DNA of 64,000 bases from Tenebrio molitor (Eukaryota > Arthropoda > Insecta > Coleoptera > Tenebrionidae): contig NC_091047.1 of the NCBI RefSeq assembly GCF_963966145.1, forward strand, positions 22,010,001 through 22,074,000. The letters are read 5' to 3'. This document shows positions 1-12,300 of this stretch, in pieces (the first letter of the stretch is position 1; each line of letters opens with the position of its first letter). The position numbers were made by a program, and so were the translations under genes. The notes under the pieces were generated by a model. It made no database searches. It worked only from the letters and a program-made list of their open reading frames with translations, and was not told the DNA's origin.

Positions 1-1049
1 ATTATATTAACAAATTTGTTCGGTTATAACGAACCTCGCTTACAACGAACGCTTGCTTTTAACGTCCAATATTTAGGCGCGAAAGCGGTCTACAACTCGG
101 TTATAACGTACGCATGTGCACTTTTTTTACATTCTACGAAACAATAAACACAGCAAGCGTTGACAAGGCAGTCACTGTTTCTTAGTTTACGTCCGTATGG
201 CCAAAATTACGAAGAAAATACTGGCTGTCTTAAAAAAACGGCCCACGCTATAACTTTGCTACTGATAACCCAAATGAAAAAAATTAGACAGGAAACGAAA
301 TGGCTCTAAAAACATTACAAACCTGAGTGAGCATATAATTTTTATACCATCTACACATTTATGGGCAATGGCCAACTTTTATTTTTCAAATGGTAACCTA
401 TTTTTTTTTATTGTTCTGTTTTTTTTTCTGATTGTAATGGCATAAAAAACTACATATGTATACACTTTGATAACAAAATTTTCGAGAAAAAAAGGAAAAT
501 ATGTTGCATCAAAATTAGGTTTATTGTGATATTAATGAAAAAATCAAGTTAACCGACCTCCATTATTCGATGATTTTTATTAATTATAATTAGATAAATA
601 AAATATGCAACATGAAACGTGCGTAAAATTGCCATTTAAGTCCAGCACACTACCAACAAATTTTCGTTTATGAAATAAGGATAAATCTAAGACAGGCTGT
701 ATAATGAGAGGGATATTTTCAACGGTGATGAAACGGGATTATTTTATAAATAATAAAATAAACACCAAATAAAACTTTGAAATTCAAAGGTGAAAAATTA
801 TGTGACGGAAAACAGTCCAAAGAACGGCAAACGATTTTTGTTTTCCGCTAATATGACCGGTACCGAGAAGAGGAAACTCTTAGTGGCTATTTGAATTAAA
901 TAAAATGTTTACCATATTATCTTATGTATACCTATGTAATTATTTATCTTTCTTAATAAATAACGACGACGTACGGTTAGAACGAACGATCGGATATAAC
1001 GAACAAATTCTGAAGTCCCTTGAGTGTTCGTTATAACCGAGTTCCACTG
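1..1049 (+). mobile_element. pogo/Tigger-like DNA transposon relic (left end outside window)
   Basis: The right terminus reads, on the minus strand, CAGTGGAACTCGGTTATAAC and is followed by the TA target at 1050-1051. Related GGTTATAACGAAC words occur at 20-35 and 100-115. Between about 700 and 890 the plus strand retains broken DDE transposase pieces: a GDETGLF-type block holding the first or second catalytic Asp, then SANMTGTEKRKLL, a block typical of Tigger/pogo (CENP-B-like) transposases. Stops and frameshifts separate the pieces, so this is dead. The left end lies upstream of the window. Confidence 0.7.
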
Positions 1050-1402
1050 TATTGCTAAATATTGTTTACCTTAATTGATAATTAAAAAAGATATTCGGAT
1101 ATAAAGTTTTAGTAGACGCACCCTGTATATCTTTTTTAAATTTTTATTGCACAAAAGCCAACATGTTGACATCATTGAAAGCAGAAAAAAAAATCTATAC
1201 TCTACTAGAATAGAAATAAATAAAAATATATTTTAGGAATCAGCCTGTATGAAAACAGTTTATTTGAGTTTCGTTAGTGACTTAAAAGCTTGTGTGTTTA
1301 GACGCTAATTTTTTGGTTTTCTATGAAAAAGGACATTTTATTTTCTACTTAGTAAAAGTTTATTATTTTAACTTTAGAGGTAATATTTTAATTGTGCAAA
1401 AC

Positions 1403-1570
1403 ATGCGTAGCACAATATGTGCGGTGTATGGATGTATCTAATAACACCTATATTAAGCAAAAAGAGATTGCCGAAAAATTTTCATTCTTGTTTCACAAAT
1501 TATTAGAAAAGAGTGGATTGTTTGTTGTAGAAGGAAATTACGATTACAAAAGAGGAAATTGATGATGATG
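1403..1570 (+). pseudogene. possible THAP-type zinc-finger relic
   Basis: An ATG at 1403 starts MRSTICAVYGC, which resembles the Cys-x-x-x-Gly-Cys opening of THAP domains. It stops after 12 codons. Shifted frames downstream carry fragments like the later part of the domain (hydrophobic FSF, then Lys/Glu-rich). It could be a degraded P-element-type or THAP transposase. The similarity is short and I would not rely on it. Confidence 0.25.
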
Positions 1571-1811
1571 TAAATGAGTTGCAAAGCAGCTCATCATTCT
1601 CATCACCCACCAGTATCTTTAAATGCATCTAAAGAGCGCTCTGATTTAAAAAAAAAAATGCTGAGGAACATAAAAACCATCGGAACAGTTTTCAAAAAAA
1701 GTTAGGAAATGGAACTTGCACACAAAAAAAGGGTGGACAAAATTTTTTGGCCGGACTAGTACTTTCAATCTTAAATCCTACCATGGTGAATAATTTCGAA
1801 AAGGACAGGAC

Positions 1812-2325
1812 GTATATATCCGGTGTGGCCGGTGTGTCAAAAAGCTACTGGCTTCATGTAGAACTCCGAAAAAATATTTAAAAAATTTTGTCAAAAAATA
1901 AAATGAAATTTAATTTTTGAGGTACAATTTTTCTAAATTGTTTTTTGAATCTTCTACGTTGTCCCACAACCTCGTACGTAAAATTTTGGCACATTTTAAA
2001 AATACACTTGTATATCATATTTTACAAAATGTACCCCAATGCAAAGTAACCTCTAGGAAATATGCTTTAAAATAAGGAAACCGCATTGGTGTACATTTTA
2101 TAAAATATGATATACAAGGTGTATTTTTAAAATGTGTTGAAATGTTACCTACGAGGTTGTGGGTCAACGTAGAGGACTAAAAGCAATAAAAAAAAATGTA
2201 TCATAAAAATTAAATGTCATGTTATTTTTTGACATAAAATTTTTTAAATATTTTTTCCGAGTTCTACATGAAGCCAGTAGCTCGTGGATAAAAGTTTATC
2301 CGACCTTTTTGACACACCCGATATA
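1812..2325. repeat. 514-bp foldback element, arms of about 250 bp
   Basis: The two halves are inverted copies meeting near 2064. The outer ends read about GTATATCGGGTGTGTC on both sides. Internal matches include the CTTCATGTAGAACTC/GAGTTCTACATGAAG pair and the ACAACCTCGTA/TACGAGGTTGT pair. There is no coding content; the 65-aa ORF at 2219 lies inside one arm and is fortuitous. It is probably a foldback or long-TIR MITE. Confidence 0.8.
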
Positions 2326-2625
2326 CAAAATTGAGCAAAAAAAATCTTCAAAACAGAAGCGACTACCATTCCAATTAATTAAAGATTTTTGCAAGCGAAG
2401 CTTAATATGTATGTAATTACGATGAATTTCAGAAATTTAAAATCCAAATTTACAAGGGGCATGAAAAGAAAAATTCCACAGGACGACATCGGTAGAAGAA
2501 AAAAAAATTAGAAAGTTACATAAAATTATTAATTAAACATAGTGAAGAATAAAATTTTCTATACCTACCTATTTCTTTCTAGTCCTCCGCAACTTTTTTA
2601 TATTTTTGTATACGTAAATATTATA

Positions 2626-2962
2626 CAGGGTTATTCTAAATGATTGTAGTCGAAGTAGGCGTGAAAACCGAATGTAAAATTTATGGTTGCCGCTCCACAT
2701 AAAAAAACATCAAAATGATGTGAATAAGTGAGTACACACCATTCACACACGGGAGTTAAATTGGGTGCAAAACAATTCAATATGTATTTTTAAAACAACT
2801 CAATCTTTTTGGATTCAATTGTCAATTTTACAAAAATAAAGAATTTTCACCTAAAAACAGCGACAAAACAGACAGTTCACATGCAAGCGGCAAAAATGTA
2901 ATAACATAGGCCATGCCCATGTTATTACATTACTTCGACTACAATCATTTAAAATAACCCTG
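2626..2962. mobile_element. MITE, TA-flanked, Tc1/mariner type
   Basis: Terminal inverted repeats of about 33 bp begin CAGGGTTATTCTAAATGATT, and the right end is its complement. TA dinucleotides flank both ends (2624-2625, 2963-2964). Length is 337 bp, with no ORF. Confidence 0.85.
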
Positions 2963-3178
2963 TACATAATTTTATAATAAAATATTCAACAAAAATGGCA
3001 TTTTTTCAAATCGATTTAATTTAAACACAGCAGATTAATTCTCCCATCCATGCTTTTCAATGGGAAACGCGTCAAGTGAGGACTGCAGTCTACGTCACAG
3101 CTAACGAGAGGTTGCGCGGACAGATTCAGGCGATCCAGCAATCCTGTTACTGTTTACTATTCTTGGTATCCAGTACTA

Positions 3179-3420
3179 CGGGGTGATCAAGAATGACCGA
3201 GTCTGTTGGTAACAATGAAATTTGGCAAATTTAAAATTTACCAACGAAGGTTCATTTTTGTAATAGTATAAACATAACCTGCATAACCAAGAATGTTTTT
3301 AATGTCATCTCAAGTTAAAAAATCCGGTCAGTGCGTGGTCAGTGCCAGTTACTAGACAAAAATCACCAGTATTTTCAATTGTTTCATTGCCAACAGACTC
3401 AGTCATTGTTGATCACGCTG
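3179..3420. mobile_element. MITE, TA-flanked (GTGATCAA family)
   Basis: The left terminus is CGGGGTGATCAAGAATGACC and the right terminus, complemented, is CAGCGTGATCAACAATGACT. Inverted repeats run about 40 bp, TA sits at both borders, and the element is 242 bp. It shares its terminal GTGATCAAnAAnGAC motif and a following GTTGG with the element at 3893-4168. Confidence 0.8.
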
Positions 3421-3892
3421 TAATAAATCCATGATTCTAACATTATGGCATATCGTTGGATTCAGAAAAATAATCTCTTTCAAAATCAGAATAAAAAAAT
3501 ATACCAAACTATTTGAAAAACCCAAGTTGACTATCATCTGACCTTAAACGACTTTTTGAAAAAAAAAGAGTATATTGTGGTTATAGTGTTTATAAACCGA
3601 TTTATTTTAGTTTTTCTTTTATTTAAATCTAACCATAAATAACGGAGATATGGCTTGCGGCATTTTTAGGACGTATCCTGTATATTAGATTAGGACTTCG
3701 AATACCTGTTTCCCAATAAAAATCTGTTTGACATTTCGCCGCACGTGAAGTGTAGCAAAAATTTTAAATTAACATCGATAAGGTATTCCCTGAAACGAAA
3801 CAATCAATGATACTCACATGAAAGTGCTTTTAAACTGATTTTTTATTTTATATTATTATCCATTGTTTAATGTTATTGCGTTGTTTATTTTA

Positions 3893-4168
3893 CAGCGTGA
3901 TCAAAAAGGACTGTTTGAGTTGGCAGTACTGATTTTTACTTTTAAATGGTATAACTGGAGTAACTTCCGGCACACTGACTGTTGACAGTTCAAGTTGTTT
4001 CTTTTTGTACCGTTGATTTTTATACATACATAAGTACATAACTTACAATTCTGTAGCTGTTGATTTCACGTCAAATATCTGTCGGTTGCAGTATCACAAA
4101 CAGCCGAATAACAAAATGCTCTTAATTGTAGGTATTGCCAACTCAAGCAGTCCCTTTTTATCACTCGG
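3893..4168. mobile_element. MITE, TA-flanked (GTGATCAA family, second member)
   Basis: The termini CAGCGTGATCAAAAAGGACT and (complemented right) CCGAGTGATAAAAAGGGACT are followed by a shared GAGTTGGCA. It is 276 bp with TA on both sides. It is a diverged relative of 3179-3420. Confidence 0.8.
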
Positions 4169-5154
4169 TATTTACATTGTAACTGGCTAAAAACAAAATT
4201 TGGAAGTGAAATAAAATTTTTAGAGACCGCTTAACGTCTCAAATAGTTATTTTTCACTATTTTACGATGACAAAATATCTAGTTATTAAAGCATCCAAGG
4301 AAACTTTTTGGCAAATATTTTTGATCTATCAAAAATGACACACTTTGCGACTTGATAACGATGCAAAAATGTGGCGTTGTTTTGACGGTTCTATAAAAAT
4401 AAATTTTCACCTTAATTAAAAATGGCCAATCTGAACGACCGAATTATTTCATTTCAAATTCACGTCACAATAGCAAAAATCTTTCCCAAAATTCTCAGAA
4501 TCGAAGAAGCTATTTTGAAATCAACGAAATAACAACAAAAATACCAATATGTTACGATCAGTTTACGTTGCACTTTACCACACAAGTGTGTTAAAGATTG
4601 GTCATTACAACATTCAAATGAATGTCACAAAGTTGACATCTTTGATTGATAGTAAATAAAATAACTTAAAACAGGATATTTGAATTAAATCAAAAACGAT
4701 CTAGGTTATTTTAATACTAGCTTTCAGATTTATCAGTGATAGAGTAATCTGACGTTATTTGCAAACAGATAACATAATCGTAGACAATACTTTTCAACAT
4801 CTCTTATCAGTTCTTCACTTTTTGATATTTTTATTATTCGGTTATCCGCTGATTCATGTCAACAAAAACATATTGGAGGAATTTGTTACGGCTAAGCCAA
4901 CTAATTTAACAAAACCCACATAAAATACACATTTTGACCTAATTTTTTCAGATGCTACGTTTTCAGAGATACGAAACTAATTAACATGTGCTTATCTATG
5001 GCTTGACAGTTTCTACATTTTCATTGTTTTTGGAACTGCGCTAATAACCTCATTGTGACCAATAAGAATTTTATCTGTGACTAATCTGTCGATAACATTT
5101 TTTGTAGAGAAAATATTTAGCAGTTACCTAATATAGTTTTATCATCCAAGCAAA
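4169..5154. other. upstream region of the first b561 gene, nothing recognised
   Basis: AT-rich, non-repetitive sequence between the last upstream MITE and the first b561 gene. No ORF, RNA gene or inverted repeat could be supported. It presumably holds the 5' UTR and promoter, but no convincing core promoter motif was seen. Confidence 0.5.
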
Positions 5155-5917
5155 ATGACCGTGCAGAGTGTCAGCATTATCCAAAGACTTTCTTGGATCT
5201 TGAACATCCTTTTCCACCAAGCTGTAGCAGTAATCATTGTTTACATCTTAAGTGTGACTTTTATCAACGAGGAGGTAAACTCACTGGGAACATGGCACAT
5301 GGTGCTGACACCAATTGGGGTAAGATTGACTATGATATTCTTCCTCTTGTTGCACAAAACATATTTTGTAGATCATGCTGATAATGATGGAGAGTCTTAT
5401 TTTGTTCACGAAAAGCAACATTTACACCTTTGGCATGGCAAGGTCCACCAAACAATACGTTCACACCGCTCTTCAGATCACAAGTACGGTCTTGATAACA
5501 GTCGGGATAGCGTTCAGAATCAGTAGCAAAAAGGGCAGTCACTTCAGCACCACGCATGGAATTCTAGGTTAGCGAAAACGAAGACAAAACAAAAACTGAA
5601 CGAAATTTTCAGGTCTGGTCGCCTGGATCATGATTTGGATGTCCGTCTTCTTGGGCATAACAATTTCCCAGTCTCAGACCCTGAAAAATTACATTTCTCC
5701 CGTTTGGCTGAAACTTTGCCACTCCTTGGTGGGTGTGACTGGTTTTACACTGGGACTTGTCACTTTGGGATTCGGGCTGAAGGATTACTTCAGCAGGATG
5801 TCTCATGAAACCATAATCCTCGCCGTTATTATCACAATGGCTCTTCTGTACGCCTGGGCTCTTTTTGACACCTTCAAGTCTATTTACGGTCACATTCGTA
5901 ACATTCTAGGCAGATGA
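5155..5917 (+). CDS. cytochrome b561-domain protein, CYB561D2-like (copy 1)
   Basis: Predicted multipass membrane di-haem protein. CYB561-family members move electrons from cytosolic ascorbate across a membrane to ferric iron or monodehydroascorbate. Exons: 5155-5319, 5372-5567, 5613-5917, with GT/AG borders, intron phases 0 and 1, and introns of 52 and 45 nt. The product is 221 aa, close to the roughly 222 aa of CYB561D2. Candidate haem ligands fall at conserved spacing: His48 (after Trp47), His86, His117 (THG motif) and His157 (KLCH). Six hydrophobic segments fit the fold. The start is the first ATG upstream of the hydrophobic N-terminus. Two paralogues follow in tandem with identical intron positions, so the cluster arose by local duplication. 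Frames split at each intron, so the gene is visible only after joining the exons. Confidence 0.9.
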
Positions 5918-6373
5918 ACCAGAAATCACAGATAATATTTGTTTTTAATTTATTATCATAGAGATAAGGATAGATAGTTGTTGTATGAGTAAAACCTCGA
6001 CCTCGATTAGTGCAATCTTATTTATGCTAATTTGTAATTTGTTATGCATTATTGATGAATATATCAAGTAAATCACAACAGTTGTACCGTCAGATTTGTT
6101 TCGTTATGCAATCAACGTATTTCCCCCAGTCCTCTGATTACATTAATATGCTTTTACAAAATTTACACTGTTTCTGATAAAACATTATTTCTAAGAATAA
6201 CGTTTATGTTGTCAAGGGCACTGATATTTCAGAATAATAAACAAGAATCTGCAACAACAATACCAGATGGCAGAATTGTTAATCTAAAGGGGAATTCCAC
6301 CGTCCTCTGTAAACTTTAACGTCAAGAAATCGAACAGTTCAAGATTCTTTGTCGGTACTGTGAGCTGCTAGTC

Positions 6374-9300
6374 ATGTCTGGGTTGGGATCATTTCGTGAA
6401 AATGCAATCAGATTTGTTGTTAATTTGTTCGCGAGGAATATGCTAGTTTGTGTTCTTGTATATTCCTGTTGGATAGCGATAATAAATTATAATTACTGGT
6501 TCTCGTGGCATGTGATTTTGTGCACACTAGGAGTAAGTACTTCTTTTATTAATTGTGGTGGTACCACTTTTACTGTATATGGGTTTTTCCCAGCAAGTAT
6601 CTTATTGCAACGTCATAAATGTGCTAAAAATTTGTTTGGCGTTATTTTTAATTTAAGGATTCATTGATCAGAGGATTAAGGGATTGAGTTGATTTGGATA
6701 CGCGGTTTCTGTTAGAGTATGTCAAGTTTAGCATTATTTTATGTTACTTAGGTTTAGATACGTTATCAAGGGCCTATCCTTTAGTTTTGTTGACGGTGTT
6801 TTGTTATTAATAATAAGTACCATCATACTGATAAAAATATTAATTATGTGCGAAATAATCATAGGTTTTGATGCCGAAAAAGATGAAAATTCAAATTATG
6901 TTTTTATCAACAATGATAGTAGAAATGTGTATCTAGTATTGTTGTATAATTAATTTATTTATAAAGAGATAAAAGTGATAACGTACGGGTGTTAAAAATA
7001 GAGTTGTTGTATGACGTCATGAAAATACATATTTAGAAAATAATAATTGATAATATTAAATGTTATATACAACATTTCGTTTCATATTTTATTTTAAATG
7101 TAATAATCTAAACAAATGTGAATAACAAATTGGGATAAAAGTCTTGGAGTAACTTTGAAAATATTCAATTTACAAATTATATTATTTGAGTTTGAGCCCA
7201 CAAGTATGAGTGAAAATTTGATGATACATGAATTCTGTACAATATTCTTTTTCTAATTTTGACATATAAAGTGACACTTTTCAAAATTAATTGACGTTGG
7301 GAAACGTCACACTTTTCGTAACTGGTTACGAAAATTAAAATCTCTCCTAACTGGTTAGGAAAAATTTATTGTATCATCAATTTGACACTGTCATATTTTT
7401 TGTTTTTAAGCAAAATAACCGTGCCAACTTACCTACTTGATATTTTTTCTAATTTTGACATATAAAGTGACACTTTTCAAAATTAATTGACGTTTGGAAA
7501 CGTCACACTTTTCGTAACTGGTTACGAAAAGTAAAATCTTTCCTAACTGGTTAGGAAAAATTTATTGTATCACCAGTTGACACTGTCATATTTTTTGTTT
7601 TTAAGCAAAATAACCGTGCCTACTTACCTACTTGATATTTTAACACAATAATAATTTATTATTAATGAAATTCATTACTTCGTTTAACGTTTGAAGAAAC
7701 TTTTTTTTTGTCAAAATTAGAAAAAATCTTCTATGTAACACGTTAGGAAATGCAATTTTGTGTAACTCGTGTGATTTTGCGGGATCTCGCTGCGCTCGTC
7801 CCGCAAATATTCCACTCGTTACACAAAATAACGCATTTCCTAACTGGTTACATAAATAGCGATTCTAGGACCCACTTCGATTAAAAAAACAATCAACATC
7901 AAAACATAAAACCTAAAATTTTAGATTACTAATTAAAACCAAGATCGCTAGACAACTTCAAGGGTTTTTAATGCACTCTTTTGATTCGGTTTTTCGGTGC
8001 ATCTAGGAGGATGGTTTGAAATCTTGTGAGCCTCAACAAGAAGCTGACGTTACTCGTCAAAATAATTCTAGTACTACAAGCGTAAAGGCTTTGACAAACA
8101 CCTAAAAAGATTTCAGCCATTTTGGACGCTTCATTATTGTGTGAGTCTTTCATCATTTCCACGGTGAAAAGATGGTCAGCCCTCAGCCAAATTTAAAGGT
8201 GGTCGTACCAGCTTGTTTGATGTTGTCGGCCAGTAACTGCGACCGATAACATCCAAAAACTTGACGAAATGGTATCGACGACCGCCAAATCAAGGTTTGA
8301 GAGATAGCAGAAGCTTCGGGCTATCAAAAGCTATCCGCACGTTGGGTGCCGCGCTTGCTCACTTTGGACCAAAAACGAATTCGAATGAACATTTTCACGG
8401 CTCTTTTGGAGCGTTTTAAGCGAAACGAGTGGGATTTTTTGCGACTGCCAATGAAATTTGGATTCATCACTATACTCCGGAAACGAAACAACAGTCAAAA
8501 CAGTGGACTGCGAAAGGTGAAACTGCTCTGAAAAAGACAGAAATTTTCATCGAATGAGGAGGTTATCGCGTCCGTAGGCGCCTATTTTGCAGCGAAAGAT
8601 TTCAAGTACTAAATAAACTAGGCAAAAATGAATAGGGAATTTTTCCATTTTTTAATTTTTTATAAATATCGTTTAAAATTTGTAATGAATGCTGTTAGAA
8701 ATATAAATATATACACCTCAAATAGAATGATTCATGTACCTGTAACATTTTAAATTTATCTAGCGTTTAAGAATACGTGGGAGGATTGGGGGAATTATTT
8801 TGCTTTCCAAGAAAAATTGTGGAATTCCCTATTCATTTTTGCCTAGTTTATTTGGAAGGGTTAAAGAGGCTAGATCATCACTGGAAAAAATGCATGGACT
8901 TAAAAAGAGACTATGTTGGAAAATAAAAATAAATTTGATGCCCTCGTATTTACACAATATCGGAGTAAAATAATGACACGCTACGGTATTTCACTCTTTT
9001 TGCTTTGTTTCACTATCACTAAAAATAGTAAAATATAGTTAATTTTTTTATAACAGTCGTGGAAAATAGTAGATTGTGTTATTTGGATTAAAAGTGGTAC
9101 TTTTTTTGACGGGCAATTAGTTTGCATAGCGAGGCGAAGCGTAAAGGCGGCTGTACACGTATCAAGTAGCTAAAGCAAGTGACTAAATCAAGTACTATGC
9201 TTCTAATTCGTTATTCGTTTCAAAGTTGTTCTTAAAATAAACAATACTATCACGAGCTGCATTTACACCGCAATTGTCTATAATATCTGTTTCAGATTAT

Positions 9301-12300
9301 TTGAGTAGGTAATTCTTTATTCGTCAAATTTAATCTAATCTCGACTGATTACTGTTCTCAAAATTAAAAAGGAATACTTTCATATTACTTAAGCAAGATT
9401 TATAGTTCCGTATACATATAGCATAACATAGTCAAAAATCATAAACATAACATAACTTTTTAAATTCAATTTATAGTTCATGACAAAACGTGATATGATT
9501 GCTGATTTTTTAAGTGTCAAACAATTGTCCAATATGTTTTGTGAAAACGGGGTTTTAGAAGCTGCTGCTTGTGCTGTGGTCTTAAGGTGCAAATCCACGA
9601 TGAGATATTTTCATGCAATTTTGGTCTCATGATACAAAAATTTCACGAACAACTTGCAGGAGACTCCTCCTCCTCTCCTGCTATATGTTTCAGTGTTTCA
9701 TGTCTCGCACGAGTGTTTCCACAATGAAATTTAGTTGTTCGTGAAATTTTTGTATCATGAGACCAAAATTGCATGAAAATATCTCATCGTGGATTTGCAC
9801 CTTTACACGAGATAAGTCGTAATAAAGAAAAAAGGAAGAAACCACGAAAAAAACGAGTTACAAAAACACTGATAAATCAGCTCCTCCAAATCATTTCCTT
9901 CTTTACACCGTCCTCAAAGTCTTTGGAATACTTATCGTACAGTGCTTTGAACCTTTCAACACACAGTACGATTAAAATTTCCATCATATTTTCCACCTTT
10001 TCAATAATGATTTTAAATTGAATTTATTGACAGCATACCTACACGTAACCGTTTCTATGGAAAAATATTAAAATTCCGTAACTTTCATGGTACATAACAT
10101 AAAGCAGGATTTATAGTTCCGTATACATACAGCATAACATAGTCACAAATCATAAACATAACATAACTTTTAAAATTCAATTTATAGTTCACGACAAAAC
10201 GTGATACGATTGTTGACTTTTTAAATGTCAAACTAATTATCAAATGTGTTTTGTGAAGACGACGTTTTAGAAGCTGCTGCCTGTGCTGTAGTCTTACACG
10301 AGTTAGGTCGTAATAAAGAAAAAAGGAAGAAACCACGAAAGAAACGCGTTACAAAAACACGGATAAACAAGCTACTCCAAATCATTTCCTTCTTCACACT
10401 GCCCTCAAAGTCTTTGGAAGACTTATCGTACAGTGGCTTGAACCTTTTAACACACTGTACGATTAGAATTTCCTTCATATTTTCCACCTTCTCAATAATA
10501 TTTTTAAATTGAATTGATTGACAGCGTACCTACACCTAACCGTTTCTATGGAAAATTTTTTAAAATTCCGCAACTTTCATGATACATAACATAATAATTG
10601 AAATTGGCCAATTCATATGTAAACGGATACGGACTTATGTTATGTTAACGGATCTATAAATGAGTACATTTGATTCAATAGGATTCAATTTTCATATGTT
10701 ATGCTATACGTACAAGTTACGGAACTATAAATCGGCTTTAATAATTGAAATTGGCCAAATCATATGTAAACGGATAGGGACTTATGTTATGGTAACGGAT
10801 CTATAAATGAATACATTTGATTCAATAGGATACAATTTTGATATGTTATGCCATACGTGCATGTTACGGAACTATAAATCGGCCTTTACTCTCGTTACGA
10901 TAAAGTAACGGTGGTGACAGAGGTAAACGAGTAGCTGAAAACGCAAATAATAGTCATTTATGCAACAGGTGCATAAAGTGGTACTTTTTCCACTAATGAG
11001 AAGTTTGACTTCATCACTCTTCACTTTATGCATGAGTTTCTTGCAACATTTTTTCTACGATCGTCTGCAATTATCCAAAAAAAAAAAATTAACATCAAAA
11101 CAGGAATCTAAACTTTGATTCTTTTTTTCACACTTGTTACTAATTTTCATACTGTCCATAAACTATTTCCATGAACAGATGTTTTCCGCACTGTAAATAG
11201 TGAAAGATAGTAAATATTTTATTTAACAATCGTAGAAAAACATATTTTTGCCCAAGATTATCAAAACAGTTCATTAGTAGGTAACTGGTAGTCAGAAACT
11301 AATCGGTGGTTCGGTATAGTCTGTGTCTATACAGTGCCTTTTTTTAAACGCTGGCCGTAGGGATTTACATGACAAAAACTTTGGATCGTGTTAATAAGCT
11401 TTTTAGCAGGAATTTTTAAGTGAAATTTTGCAGAATATTAGATTAGTATTTTATAAATCAATTTAAGTTTATTTTATACTACAGAATAAAATAATTACGG
11501 AATTAATTAAAAAAAACTACTTTTAACTTATTACATTATTTCTTGCCCAGAAGGTTTTATAATCGTTACACAGTTACAAAATGTTCGACAAAATTTTTAT
11601 GATCGTCTTAGTTACGAGTAGTTTAGTGTCTTACAGCCGATGGAAGACAGTTTGAACAATTTATGAAATGAAAATTCAAAAATAATTAAAGTACATAGTT
11701 TAAAATTGTTGAAGTAGAATTTTATTTATTTTGATGTAATTATGATGTCCTATGTTTTATGTTTATGAAATAAAACTGCCCATTTTTCAAAATCTCTCCC
11801 ATTCAATCATTTCTTTATTTGAAAAGGTGTCCATTGAAAATTATTACTGTTTGACGCTTGTTGAGTTTACATTACGTCAGCCTACTTGGCAAGCCACGTA
11901 GTAAATTTAATAAACTTCTTTTTGCTCTAACTCCGTGATTATTTTGTTTTGTACGATGGGCCGAACTGAAATTGATTTATAAAATACTAATCTAATATCC
12001 TACCAGATTTCACTTAAAAATTCCTATTAAAAAGCTCATTAACAGACCCTAAACTTTTTAGCATGTAAATCCCTATGGCCAGCGTTAAAAAAAAGGCACT
12101 GTATAGACACAGTTAAATCTAAACGTTCTATTCTTTGAACACCCGTTATATCAAATAACTCTACATATACTGGGTGCCCCAAAATTCGCGGAACAGCTTA
12201 GCAGTACATTTTAAGTAGTGATTAAAATATCAGGTAAAAATGTTTTACAAAAATCAATCTTCTTTTTTGTAGAATATATGGACCTATTCGTTACACTAAA

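Noticed and set aside
11581..11655. 24-codon ORF with a hydrophobic start as a small secreted peptide
   Set aside because: It lies inside a non-autonomous DNA element, has no cleavage or processing pattern, and is too short to support.
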